DNA from: Nitrososphaerota archaeon
Lineage (GTDB): Archaea; Thermoproteota; Nitrososphaeria; Nitrososphaerales; Gagatemarchaeaceae
Assembly (NCBI GenBank): GCA_016200045.1
Contig: JACQFN010000016.1
Coordinates: forward strand, 124,001 to 188,000
DNA: 64,000 nt
Direction of reading: 5' to 3'
A model generated the notes under the pieces. It saw only the letters and a list, made by a program, of their open reading frames with translations. It was not told the DNA's origin and ran no database searches. The translations under genes were made by a program, and so were the position numbers. Below, piece after piece: positions 14,634 through 22,681 of this stretch (position 1 is the stretch's first letter; each line of letters starts with the position of its first letter).

Positions 14634-16007
14634 TCAGCTAGGAACAAATATGCTATAGAGCAGGTAACTGTTGAAAGCCATAATCAATCCTACAATGACC
14701 ACCGCTAGGATGATTGTGATCCTTCTGTTGACAAAACCTCCCATGAACCTCCTCTTCGATGTGTAATAGACCAAAGGAACCATTGGGAGGGGGATCATGA
14801 GACTCAGAATTACCTGACTGTAAACGAGCAGGCTAAGGGGGTCGAACCCAAGGAGTATTGCGAATGTGGTCGGAAACACGTTGATGACCCTGGTTACTAT
14901 CCTCCTCGCCCATATGTTCAGTTTCTTCCCTATCAGACCCTCCATCACAATCTGTCCTGCCACTGTTCCAAGCGCAGACGAGGAGAGCCCGGAAGCAAGC
15001 AGTGTCAGAACGAAGATAACGCTGACCGTTTCCCCAAATGTCTGGCTGACCCCGCCCACGAATTGGCTGACCGTGATGTCCGCGTTTGGATAGAACGGAA
15101 TTGCGACGAGGAGTATTCCTGCGTTGACCACTCCTGCGATTGAAAGGACTATGATGGTTTCCCTGAGGTGAATCTTCCTTGTTCTCTCCTTGACTTCCGT
15201 GGAAAATGGGTGGTGGCTGCCCGGCGATTTTATCTCGTCAGCTATTGAGCTGGTCACCGTTCCCGTATCGATCTTCCGTCCTATGAGGTCCATCTTGTTC
15301 TTCGAAAGCCAAGAGTGAACATACAGCGCATGCGGCATCACGGTTGCGCCGATCATCCCGACCACGATCAAGAAGGCGTTGCTGCTCGCTGCGAATGGGA
15401 CGACCGAGTGAAAGGCGGCCTGACCCAGGTCCAGCTTCACCACCGTCAGATTGTAAAGGATCCCGATAACAAGAACACTGATCAGCAGCGCGAAGTACTG
15501 TTCAACCAGGCGGAATCTCCTTGTCATCATGGTTAACAGGATTATGACGTCGAGCGCCCCGATTATTGCCGCGTACAGAAGAGGTATTCCGAACAGAAGA
15601 TTGAGACCCAGAACGGTCCCCAGATACTCGGCGAGGTCGGTGGCTGCTATTGCCGCTTCGGCCGCGAGCCAGTATGGGATGACATATCTGCGCCGCACGA
15701 GCGATTGCTTGACCATTTCTGGCAGCGAATAGCCGGAAGCGATTCCGAGCTTGCCCGAGAGGTACTGGAGCAGCATCGCCATGCCTGAAGCAAGCCAGCC
15801 GGCCCAGAGCAGGTCGTACTTGAAACCGGCACCGGCTGCGATGTCGGTGCCGTAGTTACCCGGATCCATGTAGGCTATCGATACCATGAGGGCCGGACCC
15901 AACCAGAAGATGAAACCACGAAGAGTGACGCCGGTCTTCGCTCGTTGAACCTGCTCTTCCGCAGCTATCGGTCGAGCCCCTTCGCTCCTCCTCCATTGGA
16001 ACCGCAT
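14634..16007 (-). CDS. mntH: Nramp-family divalent metal (Mn/Fe) transporter
   Basis: A 457-residue Nramp transporter driving proton-coupled Mn2+ or Fe2+ uptake. The metal-binding DPGN motif (YMDPGNYGTD, near residue 47) sits in helix 1. The helix 6 motif is MPHALYVHSW, with Met and His in the expected places. About eleven transmembrane helices are seen. The segment around residues 250-280 is a charged cytoplasmic loop. It is divergent from mntR across a 128-bp region with two DtxR-type operators, implying metal-dependent control. Confidence 0.93.
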   Translation of the reverse strand: MRFQWRRSEGARPIAAEEQVQRAKTGVTLRGFIFWLGPALMVSIAYMDPGNYGTDIAAGAGFKYDLLWAGWLASGMAMLLQYLSGKLGIASGYSLPEMVKQSLVRRRYVIPYWLAAEAAIAATDLAEYLGTVLGLNLLFGIPLLYAAIIGALDVIILLTMMTRRFRLVEQYFALLISVLVIGILYNLTVVKLDLGQAAFHSVVPFAASSNAFLIVVGMIGATVMPHALYVHSWLSKNKMDLIGRKIDTGTVTSSIADEIKSPGSHHPFSTEVKERTRKIHLRETIIVLSIAGVVNAGILLVAIPFYPNADITVSQFVGGVSQTFGETVSVIFVLTLLASGLSSSALGTVAGQIVMEGLIGKKLNIWARRIVTRVINVFPTTFAILLGFDPLSLLVYSQVILSLMIPLPMVPLVYYTSKRRFMGGFVNRRITIILAVVIVGLIMAFNSYLLYSIFVPS

Positions 16008-16044
16008 TGATTCTCGTAAACGGGAATTGCGAGAGGTATTTATG

Positions 16045-16063
16045 TTTGGTTAGTCTAACATGA
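16045..16063. promoter_or_regulatory. DtxR/MntR-type operator, mntH side
   Basis: TTTGGTTAGTCTAACATGA contains GGTTAG-T-CTAAC, a near-perfect palindrome with the DtxR-family consensus (TTAGGTTAGCCTAACCTAA). On the mntH strand it overlaps the TATA-like sequence at about 16037-16044, so a bound repressor would block mntH. Confidence 0.7.
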
Positions 16064-16101
16064 CTTGATGACCCTAAGTTCTTCAGAGGTCTCGCAATGC
16101 T

Positions 16102-16118
16102 TTAGACCGGCCTAACCT
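16102..16118. promoter_or_regulatory. Second DtxR/MntR-type half-conserved operator, mntR side
   Basis: TTAGACCGGCCTAACCT matches the DtxR consensus in its first four bases and its whole right half (GCCTAACCT). It lies 18-34 bp before the mntR start, suggesting autoregulation. Confidence 0.5.
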
Positions 16119-16135
16119 CACAAGCCTTTTATGGC

Positions 16136-16603
16136 GTGGGACAGTTACAACGCAGAGACGAGCGTCTATTGGTGCGAAGCACACAGCTCAAACGAGAAAC
16201 ACCCAGGGTTGAAGACTATCTGGAAGCCATTTACCACCAAATCCACGACAAGGGATATGCATCCACCATCGATCTTTCAGATAAGCTGCGGGTCAAGCCG
16301 CCTACCGTTTCCATCATGCTACGGAAGTTGGCCAAGGATGGCTATTTGGTGCACGAACCCTATCGCGGAATGAGACTGACCGAAAAGGGGGGGAAGGTAG
16401 CTCGCTCAGTAATAACGAGACACAGCGTAGTATACGAGTTTCTTTCCATGATTGGGGTAGAGCCTGAAAAGGCATACCAAGACGCGGAGGGAATCGAACA
16501 CGATGTTCAGCCGGTCACGGTTCACAGGATAGAAAGACTGGTGGAGTTTCTTCGGAAGAATCCCCAGGTAATTGAGCGCCTAAGTGACGAGCCGAGGAAA
16601 TAA
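16136..16603 (+). CDS. mntR: DtxR/MntR-family metal-dependent repressor
   Basis: A 155-residue regulator without the SH3-like third domain, like MntR. The N-terminal winged helix is VEDYLEAIYHQIHDKGYASTI, with recognition helix VKPPTVSIMLRKLAKDGYL and wing YRGMRLTEKG. The dimerisation and metal-binding helices follow (RHSVVYEFLSMIG, EGIEHDVQPVTVHRIERLVEFL), with the expected Glu/His ligands (EGIEH). The GTG start at 16136 leaves a 25-residue extension; a later TTG near 16169 is an alternative. The adjacent mntH and the two operators support control of metal uptake. Confidence 0.88.
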   Translation: MGQLQRRDERLLVRSTQLKRETPRVEDYLEAIYHQIHDKGYASTIDLSDKLRVKPPTVSIMLRKLAKDGYLVHEPYRGMRLTEKGGKVARSVITRHSVVYEFLSMIGVEPEKAYQDAEGIEHDVQPVTVHRIERLVEFLRKNPQVIERLSDEPRK

Positions 16604-16670
16604 TCCCACCCCGACCAGAGGTGCCCTCCAGGCGATTCGGTTAACTACCGTCTCTGCCCGTCGCGCCGCC

Positions 16671-17204
16671 GTGCAGGAGTTCCGCTACATCAGCTGGGCT
16701 GAATACGGCATCCTTTCGGAGGCGCTCGCTGAGAAGGTGCGCGCCTCCGGGAAGTCCTTCGACCTTGTCGTCGGGATCGCCAGGGGAGGGATACCGGTGG
16801 CGATGGTCGTCTCGGACCAACTCGACGCGAGGATTGATTTCATCAACGTGAAGTCCTACAGTGGGATCGCTGAGCGGGGGTCCCCCAAGATCCTCTCAAC
16901 ACTGACGGAGACGATCAGGGGCAAGTCGGTCCTTCTGGTGGACGACCTGGTCGATCACGGAGACACGATGCAGATGGTGAAGAAGTATCTCTCCGACCAG
17001 TCTCCCGGACTGCTTCAGACGGCGGTCCTCTTCAAGAAGCCTTGGTCGAAGGAAGAGCCCGACTACTATCTCGAGGTCGTCGACAAATGGGTAGTCTTCC
17101 CGTTCGAGCTCTGCGAGGTCAACAGACCACGTGAGGCGCACATCAAGCCGAACATAGTTGAGCAGCAGGTGCGCGTTGAGCCCGATGACGATCGACCCAA
17201 ATAG
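16671..17204 (+). CDS. Purine-type phosphoribosyltransferase (HGPRT/XPRT-like)
   Basis: Type I phosphoribosyltransferase of 177 residues from GTG 16671. This start places VQEFRYISWAEYG, the usual beginning of the archaeal hypoxanthine/xanthine-type family, at the N-terminus. The PRPP-binding motif is VLLVDDLVDHGDTM; GIARGGIPVA is the upstream PRPP loop. Salvage of a purine base with PRPP is the likely reaction; base specificity cannot be read by eye. Upstream in-frame codons to 16584 overlap mntR and look non-coding. Confidence 0.8.
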   Translation: MQEFRYISWAEYGILSEALAEKVRASGKSFDLVVGIARGGIPVAMVVSDQLDARIDFINVKSYSGIAERGSPKILSTLTETIRGKSVLLVDDLVDHGDTMQMVKKYLSDQSPGLLQTAVLFKKPWSKEEPDYYLEVVDKWVVFPFELCEVNRPREAHIKPNIVEQQVRVEPDDDRPK

Positions 17205-17227
17205 CATCGACGAGAAACCCGGAATGT

Positions 17228-17782
17228 CTAGCCGACGTCGAGCAGGGAAGAGAGTATCCTGTGGGTAAGCCCCCAAATCACGAAGTCGTCCACCTTGAAC
17301 GCAGGCATCTCCCTGTCTTCGTCCACGAACCTGAGGCTGTAAACCGATTTCGCCCCCGGTGTCAGGAGGGCTCTGAGTGGGACCCACTTGTAGGCGGAGA
17401 CTTCCGCGTTCGGCCTGACCTCGCCTGGACCCTTCAGCAGAAAGACGGCCGGGACCACCTCCATCGTCCCGGTGTGCGTCCTGAATGAGCGGAAGTATCC
17501 CAAGAAGTGGCCGTCCCCGTCGGGGTCGAGCCCCACTTCCTCGCGGGCCTCCCTGGCCGCCGTATCCCTTGCGCTTCTGTCCCCTTCCTGCATCTTCCCC
17601 CCGGGAAACGCGACCTGGCCAGACCAAGGGTCTCCCTCTCGCTCGGCCCTGCGAATCAGGAGCGCGCTGGGGTTCTCCCCGTCCCGCAAGATGACCGCGA
17701 CTGAAGCCATCTTGAGCTCCCCTGGTCTGCTCTCAGAACTCTGCAGCTTGCCAACCAGCTTAGGGAATATCTCTGACCACAA
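17228..17782 (-). CDS. Nudix hydrolase, CoA-pyrophosphatase-like
   Basis: A 184-residue Nudix enzyme. The Nudix box runs GGKMQEGDRSARDTAAREA-REEVGLD (about residues 61-86; GX5EX7REUXEEXGU pattern), with the magnesium-binding glutamates present. The preceding SVAVILRDGE...ALLIRRAEREGDPWSGQVAFPGG resembles the NUDT7/NUDT8/YeaB group that cleaves CoA and derivatives. The exact substrate is inference. The last 20 residues are an amphipathic helix. It is divergent from thioredoxin with a 61-bp gap containing TTAAATATAC, a TATA-like box usable by thioredoxin. Confidence 0.85.
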   Translation of the reverse strand: MWSEIFPKLVGKLQSSESRPGELKMASVAVILRDGENPSALLIRRAEREGDPWSGQVAFPGGKMQEGDRSARDTAAREAREEVGLDPDGDGHFLGYFRSFRTHTGTMEVVPAVFLLKGPGEVRPNAEVSAYKWVPLRALLTPGAKSVYSLRFVDEDREMPAFKVDDFVIWGLTHRILSSLLDVG

Positions 17783-17843
17783 CTCGGAAGTGCTGAACTT
17801 TCCTTCGCAATCTTAAATATACATCGGCGGGTCAGAGTTCCGA

Positions 17844-18206
17844 TTGTCTTCAGAAATGGCTCACGACCCGACGGTAAGGCTGACGGATGCGAACTTCGAC
17901 GAACTCAGCTCGGGCGACAAACCCTTGTTCGTGGACTTCTGGGCCGCCTGGTGCGGCCCCTGCAAGGTAATGGACCCCGTAGTGGAAAAGCTGGCCGCGA
18001 AGTACGGCGACAAGGTGGTGTTCGGGAAGGTGAACGTCGACGAGGAGATGAACATCTCTTCAAAGTACCAGGTCTTCTCCATCCCCACGTTCATGATCTT
18101 CAGAGGCGGAAAGCCGATGGACGCGGTCATCGGCGCAGTCGGGGAGGCCTCCCTGGAGCAGTTCGTGAAGCGCTCCATCGAGCCCCGTCCCACCGGGATA
18201 ATGTGA
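17844..18206 (+). CDS. trxA: Thioredoxin
   Basis: A 120-residue thioredoxin with the active site WCGPCK (Cys37 and Cys40 from the TTG start) in the strand-helix context FVDFWAAWCGPCKVMDP. The cis-proline is in FSIPTFMIFRGGKP. Reduces protein disulfides in the cytosol. Start is TTG 17844 or ATG 17856; the short N-terminal extension makes the ATG equally plausible. A TATA-like TTAAATATAC lies about 28 bp upstream. Confidence 0.93.
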   Translation: MSSEMAHDPTVRLTDANFDELSSGDKPLFVDFWAAWCGPCKVMDPVVEKLAAKYGDKVVFGKVNVDEEMNISSKYQVFSIPTFMIFRGGKPMDAVIGAVGEASLEQFVKRSIEPRPTGIM

Positions 18207-18212
18207 AGCTGC

Positions 18213-18971
18213 CTACCCCACCCGGGTCCCGTCCAGCAGGAAGATGTCAGACTCTTCGAGGCTGAGCGACCTCGACGACAGTACCGGGCCGAACTCGAAG
18301 GACCTGCTCCTGTTGATCGGCTGTCCACCCACCATCGCGTTGAACGGCGGCATCACGGTCAGCTTCCCAGTCCCCTTCGCCTTGGACTTGTACCCGGCCC
18401 CCCCCATCATCTCGCGGACGTCGTACCTTGCGAAGACCCAGACCGCCTCCCTCGACCTCCCCCCGAGGTTGTCCCTCATCTCGTAAGTGAAGTGAGAATG
18501 CCCGATGACGAGGTTCCTGCTCGCTATCGCCTCTTCCGACGGCCAGGCGTGGCCGTGAGCCACCCCGATCCGTCCCCTTCCCTCTCCCAGGACTGCGCCG
18601 TGCGACAGGTCGAGCTTCACCCTCGGTGGCATGACCGTCTTCAGGTTCCCGTCGTGGTTCCCCGGGACGACCTCGACCGACTCGAAGAGGTCGAGCATGG
18701 TGTCGAAGAACCAGGGGACCACCCCCCAGTCGATGTCCTCGACCTTCCCCACCGAGTGCTTCACGTCCCCGAGCACTACGAGCTTCTTCGCAGGATGGCC
18801 GTCGACTATGTCCCTCACCCTCGCGACCATCTTCACGGTGTACGACGGGACCCTGAACCCCTTCCTCGCGAGCTCCTTCTCCAGCCCGAGATGGAGGTCG
18901 GAAATGAGCAAGACCTCCTCCCCCGAACCGGTGAACACCAGCGCCGCCTCACCGGGGACCACCTTGAGCAA
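18213..18971 (-). CDS. Calcineurin-like metallophosphoesterase
   Basis: A 252-residue archaeal phosphoesterase. The five metal-ligand motifs are in order: DLHLG (residues 25-29), GDVKHS (about 68-73), PGNHDG (about 99-104), AHGHAW and GHSHFT. The C-terminus has FNAMVGGQPIN, common to a group of archaeal proteins of unknown substrate. It is often encoded near Lhr-type helicases in archaea, as here. Start at ATG 18971. It is separated from the next upstream gene on the same strand (19016) by 44 bp. Confidence 0.85.
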   Translation of the reverse strand: MLKVVPGEAALVFTGSGEEVLLISDLHLGLEKELARKGFRVPSYTVKMVARVRDIVDGHPAKKLVVLGDVKHSVGKVEDIDWGVVPWFFDTMLDLFESVEVVPGNHDGNLKTVMPPRVKLDLSHGAVLGEGRGRIGVAHGHAWPSEEAIASRNLVIGHSHFTYEMRDNLGGRSREAVWVFARYDVREMMGGAGYKSKAKGTGKLTVMPPFNAMVGGQPINRSRSFEFGPVLSSRSLSLEESDIFLLDGTRVG

Positions 18972-19015
18972 CGGGAGCCGTGCGCGCTTGCCCGCTTAAA
19001 TCCCGATCTCGCCCG

Positions 19016-19699
19016 CTACGCCACGAGCGGGAATACCTGGTCTTTCACGAAGTCCTTGAACTCAGCCAGCTCCATCCTGCTGAAAGCTGTCGCAACACAG
19101 TTCCTGGTCAGGCCGATGACATAGCCGAACTTCTTGCTCTTGAAGACGATGTACCAGAGCTTCCCGTGAGTCAGGTAGTCGTTGTAGAGCGATGTGACAC
19201 CCAGCTCCGCTCCGTAGAGCGACAGCTTATTGATGTTAGGTATGTCCACGTCGTCGTAAAAGATCACCTTGCTGTCCTCGAAGTTCTGCTCGTGGAACTT
19301 CTTCATCGTCTCGGGGTCAATCCTCGCTTCTACCACTTGGCCGAGGGCCAGGAAGATTGCCTTGCTCATCTCGTTGGCGATGCTGTTGGCCCTGCTTTTC
19401 TTGTCGTATACGGTCAGGAACAACCTGTCTCTGACGAAGTCGAACGTGAAGGGGGCCTCGTACGTCCGCGGGACCGGGACTGCCTTCCCCCTGTGGCCGA
19501 CAACGAAGACGCTGTCGAAGGAGAAAGTCCCCTCGAGGGTGTTCTTCGCCGATGCGAGGTCCCTCACCTCCGAAACGAGCTTGAAGTCCTGCCCCTCGAC
19601 GCTCGTCTCCGTGTCCACCCTGAACGCCTTGAGTTTGTCAGCCAGCACGTCCATTTCGTAGTTCTCGCGAATCAGGAAGACCTTCCCCGCCAGGACCAA
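19016..19699 (-). CDS. Conserved-looking hypothetical protein, soluble
   Basis: A 227-residue alpha/beta protein without signal peptide, membrane helix or metal motif. Candidate landmarks are FLIRENYEMDVLADKLKAFRV at the N-terminus, FDSVFVVGHRGKAVPVP in the middle and KLWYIVFKSKKFGYVIGLTRNCV near the C-terminus. The base composition and codon use match the neighbours, so it is a resident gene. It lies 36 bp after the Lhr helicase stop on the same strand, so it may be cotranscribed with it. I do not recognise the family. Confidence 0.65.
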   Translation of the reverse strand: MVLAGKVFLIRENYEMDVLADKLKAFRVDTETSVEGQDFKLVSEVRDLASAKNTLEGTFSFDSVFVVGHRGKAVPVPRTYEAPFTFDFVRDRLFLTVYDKKSRANSIANEMSKAIFLALGQVVEARIDPETMKKFHEQNFEDSKVIFYDDVDIPNINKLSLYGAELGVTSLYNDYLTHGKLWYIVFKSKKFGYVIGLTRNCVATAFSRMELAEFKDFVKDQVFPLVA

Positions 19700-19735
19700 A
19701 TCGAACCGCCCCCGGTTGCACCCGTTAATTGCCTT

Positions 19736-22600
19736 TCAGTTTCCCCAGAACTTCCGGGTCGTGACGAACCGGATCTTCGCCTCAAGGAGGCTCTTGTAGA
19801 ACTCCTGCTCGTCTTCGTGCATTTCCGCGAGGATCCTCGACGCGGTCTGCGGCCCGATCCCGTACACAGTCTGGGCGACCACTCCCTTCTTCCCGTAGGA
19901 CAACACTAGGTCGGCGGCCCTCCTGGCCTTCGCGAGCTCCCCCCTCTCGTCCTCGCTCATCAAGCCCTTCGCTGCCCGCTTCGCAAGAAGGTCGGTCACC
20001 TTGAAGCTCCCCCAATAGCACGGAACGAGCAGCCCGGAGTGGCAAGAGGTGCAGAGAGGTTCCTCGGGGAGCTCCCCGACCGTGGTCGGGCCCTGGTCCG
20101 TCCCGCACTTCACGCAGACAAGGCTCACTTCCGTCCCGAATACGCTCGCCTTCATCCTCTGGTACGAGGACTTCCCCAGCGAGTCGGGGGCGACCGCCTC
20201 CGGGACCTCCAGGTATCTGTAAAGGAGGCTGTACGCGATCGGGGTGGGCCTGTTCCCAGCCAGGAAGGTCTGCACTTCGACACCCCCAGACGCTACCTCC
20301 ACCAGGACCTGCTTGGCTCTCTCCATGTCTATCATGTCCCTCCCGGTCTCCTGCAGCGCCTCCTCGAAGATTGGGGTCTTCTCGAACCTGGTCGGAAGGG
20401 AGCAGAGGTTCGGGTGCGCTATGAGCTTACCCCTCTTCAGGGCCCCGAACCGCTCTGCCACATGCTTGACCCTCGCAGGGAACGGGAAGTTTCTCTGGGC
20501 TGCTACCGCATAGGTCCTCTCGAGCTCTTCCGGGGAGATGCCGATGAGCTCCTTCGCCAGTCCCTTCAGGTCCAGATCTTCCGTGTCTTCCACGAGCTCC
20601 ATCAGGAGCCGGTACCCGTCGAGCCACCACATCCTTAGCAGCCCCCTCCTGGACAGGATCTCTTCGAAGACGTAGGCAAACGTCCTGTTCACCGCCTCCC
20701 CGAAACAAAGGTGGACAACGAGATACTTTCCGAACCCCTCGAAGAGTACCACCCTGTCGGAAGGAACGGGGGCTCCCATCTTCTTGTGCTCCTCCATCTC
20801 GTCAGCCACAAGGGACTTCGCGGCGGCGTCTCCCGGAATCGCCTTCAACATGGCTTCGAGCTCTTCCCCGCCCTTGTCGAGCGCTTCTGAGACCTCCCTG
20901 CGAAGCCGGCCGGTCGCCCTCGCCAGCTCGTAGGGTATCGGTAGCATCTCCCCGTCCCAGGTCGCGACCGCGGCCAGCGGGTCTTCGACCGGAGTGACGT
21001 AAATCTTCCTGTCGTCGGCGATCTGCTCGATCTGCCAGACCCTCCCTTTGAGGATGAAATGGACCCCGACCTTCGCCTTCAGGAACACGAACTCTTCGCC
21101 GAGGATCCCTACCGATTCGTTCGAAGACACGTCCAGGACGAGGTACCTCGTTTCGTCTGGGATCATCGAAAGGTTCTCGTAATAGTAGTCCCTGGTGAGC
21201 CTCGTCCTCACCAGCTTCTTGCCCTCGAGCCTCAATTTCCGGAGCTCCGCTAGGTAGTTTACAGTCCTCCAGAAGCTGTCCTCTTCCAGGGTCCTGTATG
21301 GAGCCGCCTTCCTGACCTCCCCAAGGAGCAGGTCCGCGTCGACGGTCTCCAGGTCCATCAGGTAGCCGGCCACCTGATGTGCCAGCACGTCGAGGGAGTT
21401 TGCGTACGGCCTCGTCGGCTCAATCCTCCCCCCGGCCGCCTCCCCGATGCTGCTCGACGACTCCAGGATGTCGTCGGCGGAGACCGTGACCAGGACCCCC
21501 TTCGACACCCGCCCCATGCTGTGCCCGCTCCTGCCGACCCTCTGGACCAGGGAGGTGACCTGCCTAGGGGACATGTACTGCACGACCAAGTCGACTGAAC
21601 CTATGTCGATCCCCAGCTCGAGGGTCGAGGTGCAGACAAGGGCCTTCAGGGTCCCCGTCCTGAAAGCCTGCTCTACTCTTTCCCTCTCTTCCCGGGGAAG
21701 AGACCCATGGTGGACGCCCACGTCTCCCCGCAGCCTTGCCAGCTTCTCCCCCATCATTTCGGCGACTGTCCTGCTGTTGACGAATATCAGCGTCGAAGTG
21801 TGGGACTCGATCAGCCTGTCGATCCTGGACAGGCGAGCGGCCAAGTCAGGAGCGGAGTAGGTCTTCCTTGCCGCCGACTGGTCCGACGGGTCGGGGACCG
21901 GGTATTCAATCTCGAAGGCGAACTCCTTGGGCGTCTCGGCCCTGACCACCGTGTGCTTCCCTTCCCCGAAGAGGAACCTCGCGGCCACTTCCGGTGTCCC
22001 GACCGTCGCAGACAACGCCACGAGCTGAAAGTTCGGAGCGATTCTCCTCAGCCGCAGGAGCCCCAGGGTCAGCTGGACCCCTCGCTTGCTCTCCACCAGA
22101 CTGTGAAGCTCGTCCACGACGACCGCCTTCAGGGGGCGGAGGTTCTCGCGCATTCTCCTCCCTGGGAGGACGGCCTGCACGGTCTCGGGTGTCGTCACCA
22201 GGACGTCCGGAGGGTTCGCCGATTGCCTTGCTCGCTGCGACTGGGGGGTGTCTCCGTGCCTGATGTCGACCGTGAGCCCCAGCCTGGCGCACCACACCTG
22301 AAGGCGCTTGAACATGTCCCTGTTCAGGGCCCTCATCGGTGTCACGTAGAGCAGCGATATGCCGTCACCTCGCCCCTCGGAGACGAGCCTTCCCAGCAGG
22401 GGAAGCAGGGCGGCTTCGGTCTTACCCGAACCTGTCGGGGCCACTATCAACACGTCCTCCCCGGACGCGACAATAGGCCACGCCTTTGCCTGCGGAGGGG
22501 TCGGCTCAGTGATCCCGGACTCGGCCAGGAATCCCCTCACGGGAGGGGCCAGCGATTCGAAGCCTGCCAAGCAGGTCCGCCCGAAATCATCCGCGTTCAT
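19736..22600 (-). CDS. lhr: Lhr-family DEAD/DEAH-box helicase (copy 1)
   Basis: A 954-residue superfamily 2 helicase. The Q-motif region PTPPQAKAW and Walker A APTGSGKTEAAL lie near residues 34-62; motif II is DELH; motif III is SAT; motif VI is QRVGRSGHS. A winged-helix and Lhr-core region follows, with a CVKC...CTSC zinc finger near residue 850 and a C-terminal helix-hairpin-helix-like IGPQTASRIL. Lhr proteins translocate 3' to 5' on single-stranded DNA and unwind DNA or DNA-RNA duplexes, probably in repair. It is divergent from the SMC-like operon with an 81-bp gap. A second copy lies at 25973-28843. Confidence 0.93.
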   Translation of the reverse strand: MNADDFGRTCLAGFESLAPPVRGFLAESGITEPTPPQAKAWPIVASGEDVLIVAPTGSGKTEAALLPLLGRLVSEGRGDGISLLYVTPMRALNRDMFKRLQVWCARLGLTVDIRHGDTPQSQRARQSANPPDVLVTTPETVQAVLPGRRMRENLRPLKAVVVDELHSLVESKRGVQLTLGLLRLRRIAPNFQLVALSATVGTPEVAARFLFGEGKHTVVRAETPKEFAFEIEYPVPDPSDQSAARKTYSAPDLAARLSRIDRLIESHTSTLIFVNSRTVAEMMGEKLARLRGDVGVHHGSLPREERERVEQAFRTGTLKALVCTSTLELGIDIGSVDLVVQYMSPRQVTSLVQRVGRSGHSMGRVSKGVLVTVSADDILESSSSIGEAAGGRIEPTRPYANSLDVLAHQVAGYLMDLETVDADLLLGEVRKAAPYRTLEEDSFWRTVNYLAELRKLRLEGKKLVRTRLTRDYYYENLSMIPDETRYLVLDVSSNESVGILGEEFVFLKAKVGVHFILKGRVWQIEQIADDRKIYVTPVEDPLAAVATWDGEMLPIPYELARATGRLRREVSEALDKGGEELEAMLKAIPGDAAAKSLVADEMEEHKKMGAPVPSDRVVLFEGFGKYLVVHLCFGEAVNRTFAYVFEEILSRRGLLRMWWLDGYRLLMELVEDTEDLDLKGLAKELIGISPEELERTYAVAAQRNFPFPARVKHVAERFGALKRGKLIAHPNLCSLPTRFEKTPIFEEALQETGRDMIDMERAKQVLVEVASGGVEVQTFLAGNRPTPIAYSLLYRYLEVPEAVAPDSLGKSSYQRMKASVFGTEVSLVCVKCGTDQGPTTVGELPEEPLCTSCHSGLLVPCYWGSFKVTDLLAKRAAKGLMSEDERGELAKARRAADLVLSYGKKGVVAQTVYGIGPQTASRILAEMHEDEQEFYKSLLEAKIRFVTTRKFWGN

Positions 22601-22681
22601 TTAAGGTCTCGCGGGGGAGGGCAAAATGAAAGTGAATCGACGGAAGGTCTAAATGCGCGCCGAGGTCGCGAATCCAGAAAA

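Noticed and set aside
14334-14640. Possible tRNA gene suggested by T-loop-like motifs
   Set aside because: No acceptor stem, D-arm or anticodon arm could be paired on either strand, even allowing for introns.
21707-22681. Open frame joined upstream of the SMC-like gene, giving a 993-residue protein
   Set aside because: The extra 325 residues are antisense to the lhr gene, rich in Arg/Pro/His, and have no relation to SMC proteins. The protein-like sequence begins near TTG 22682.
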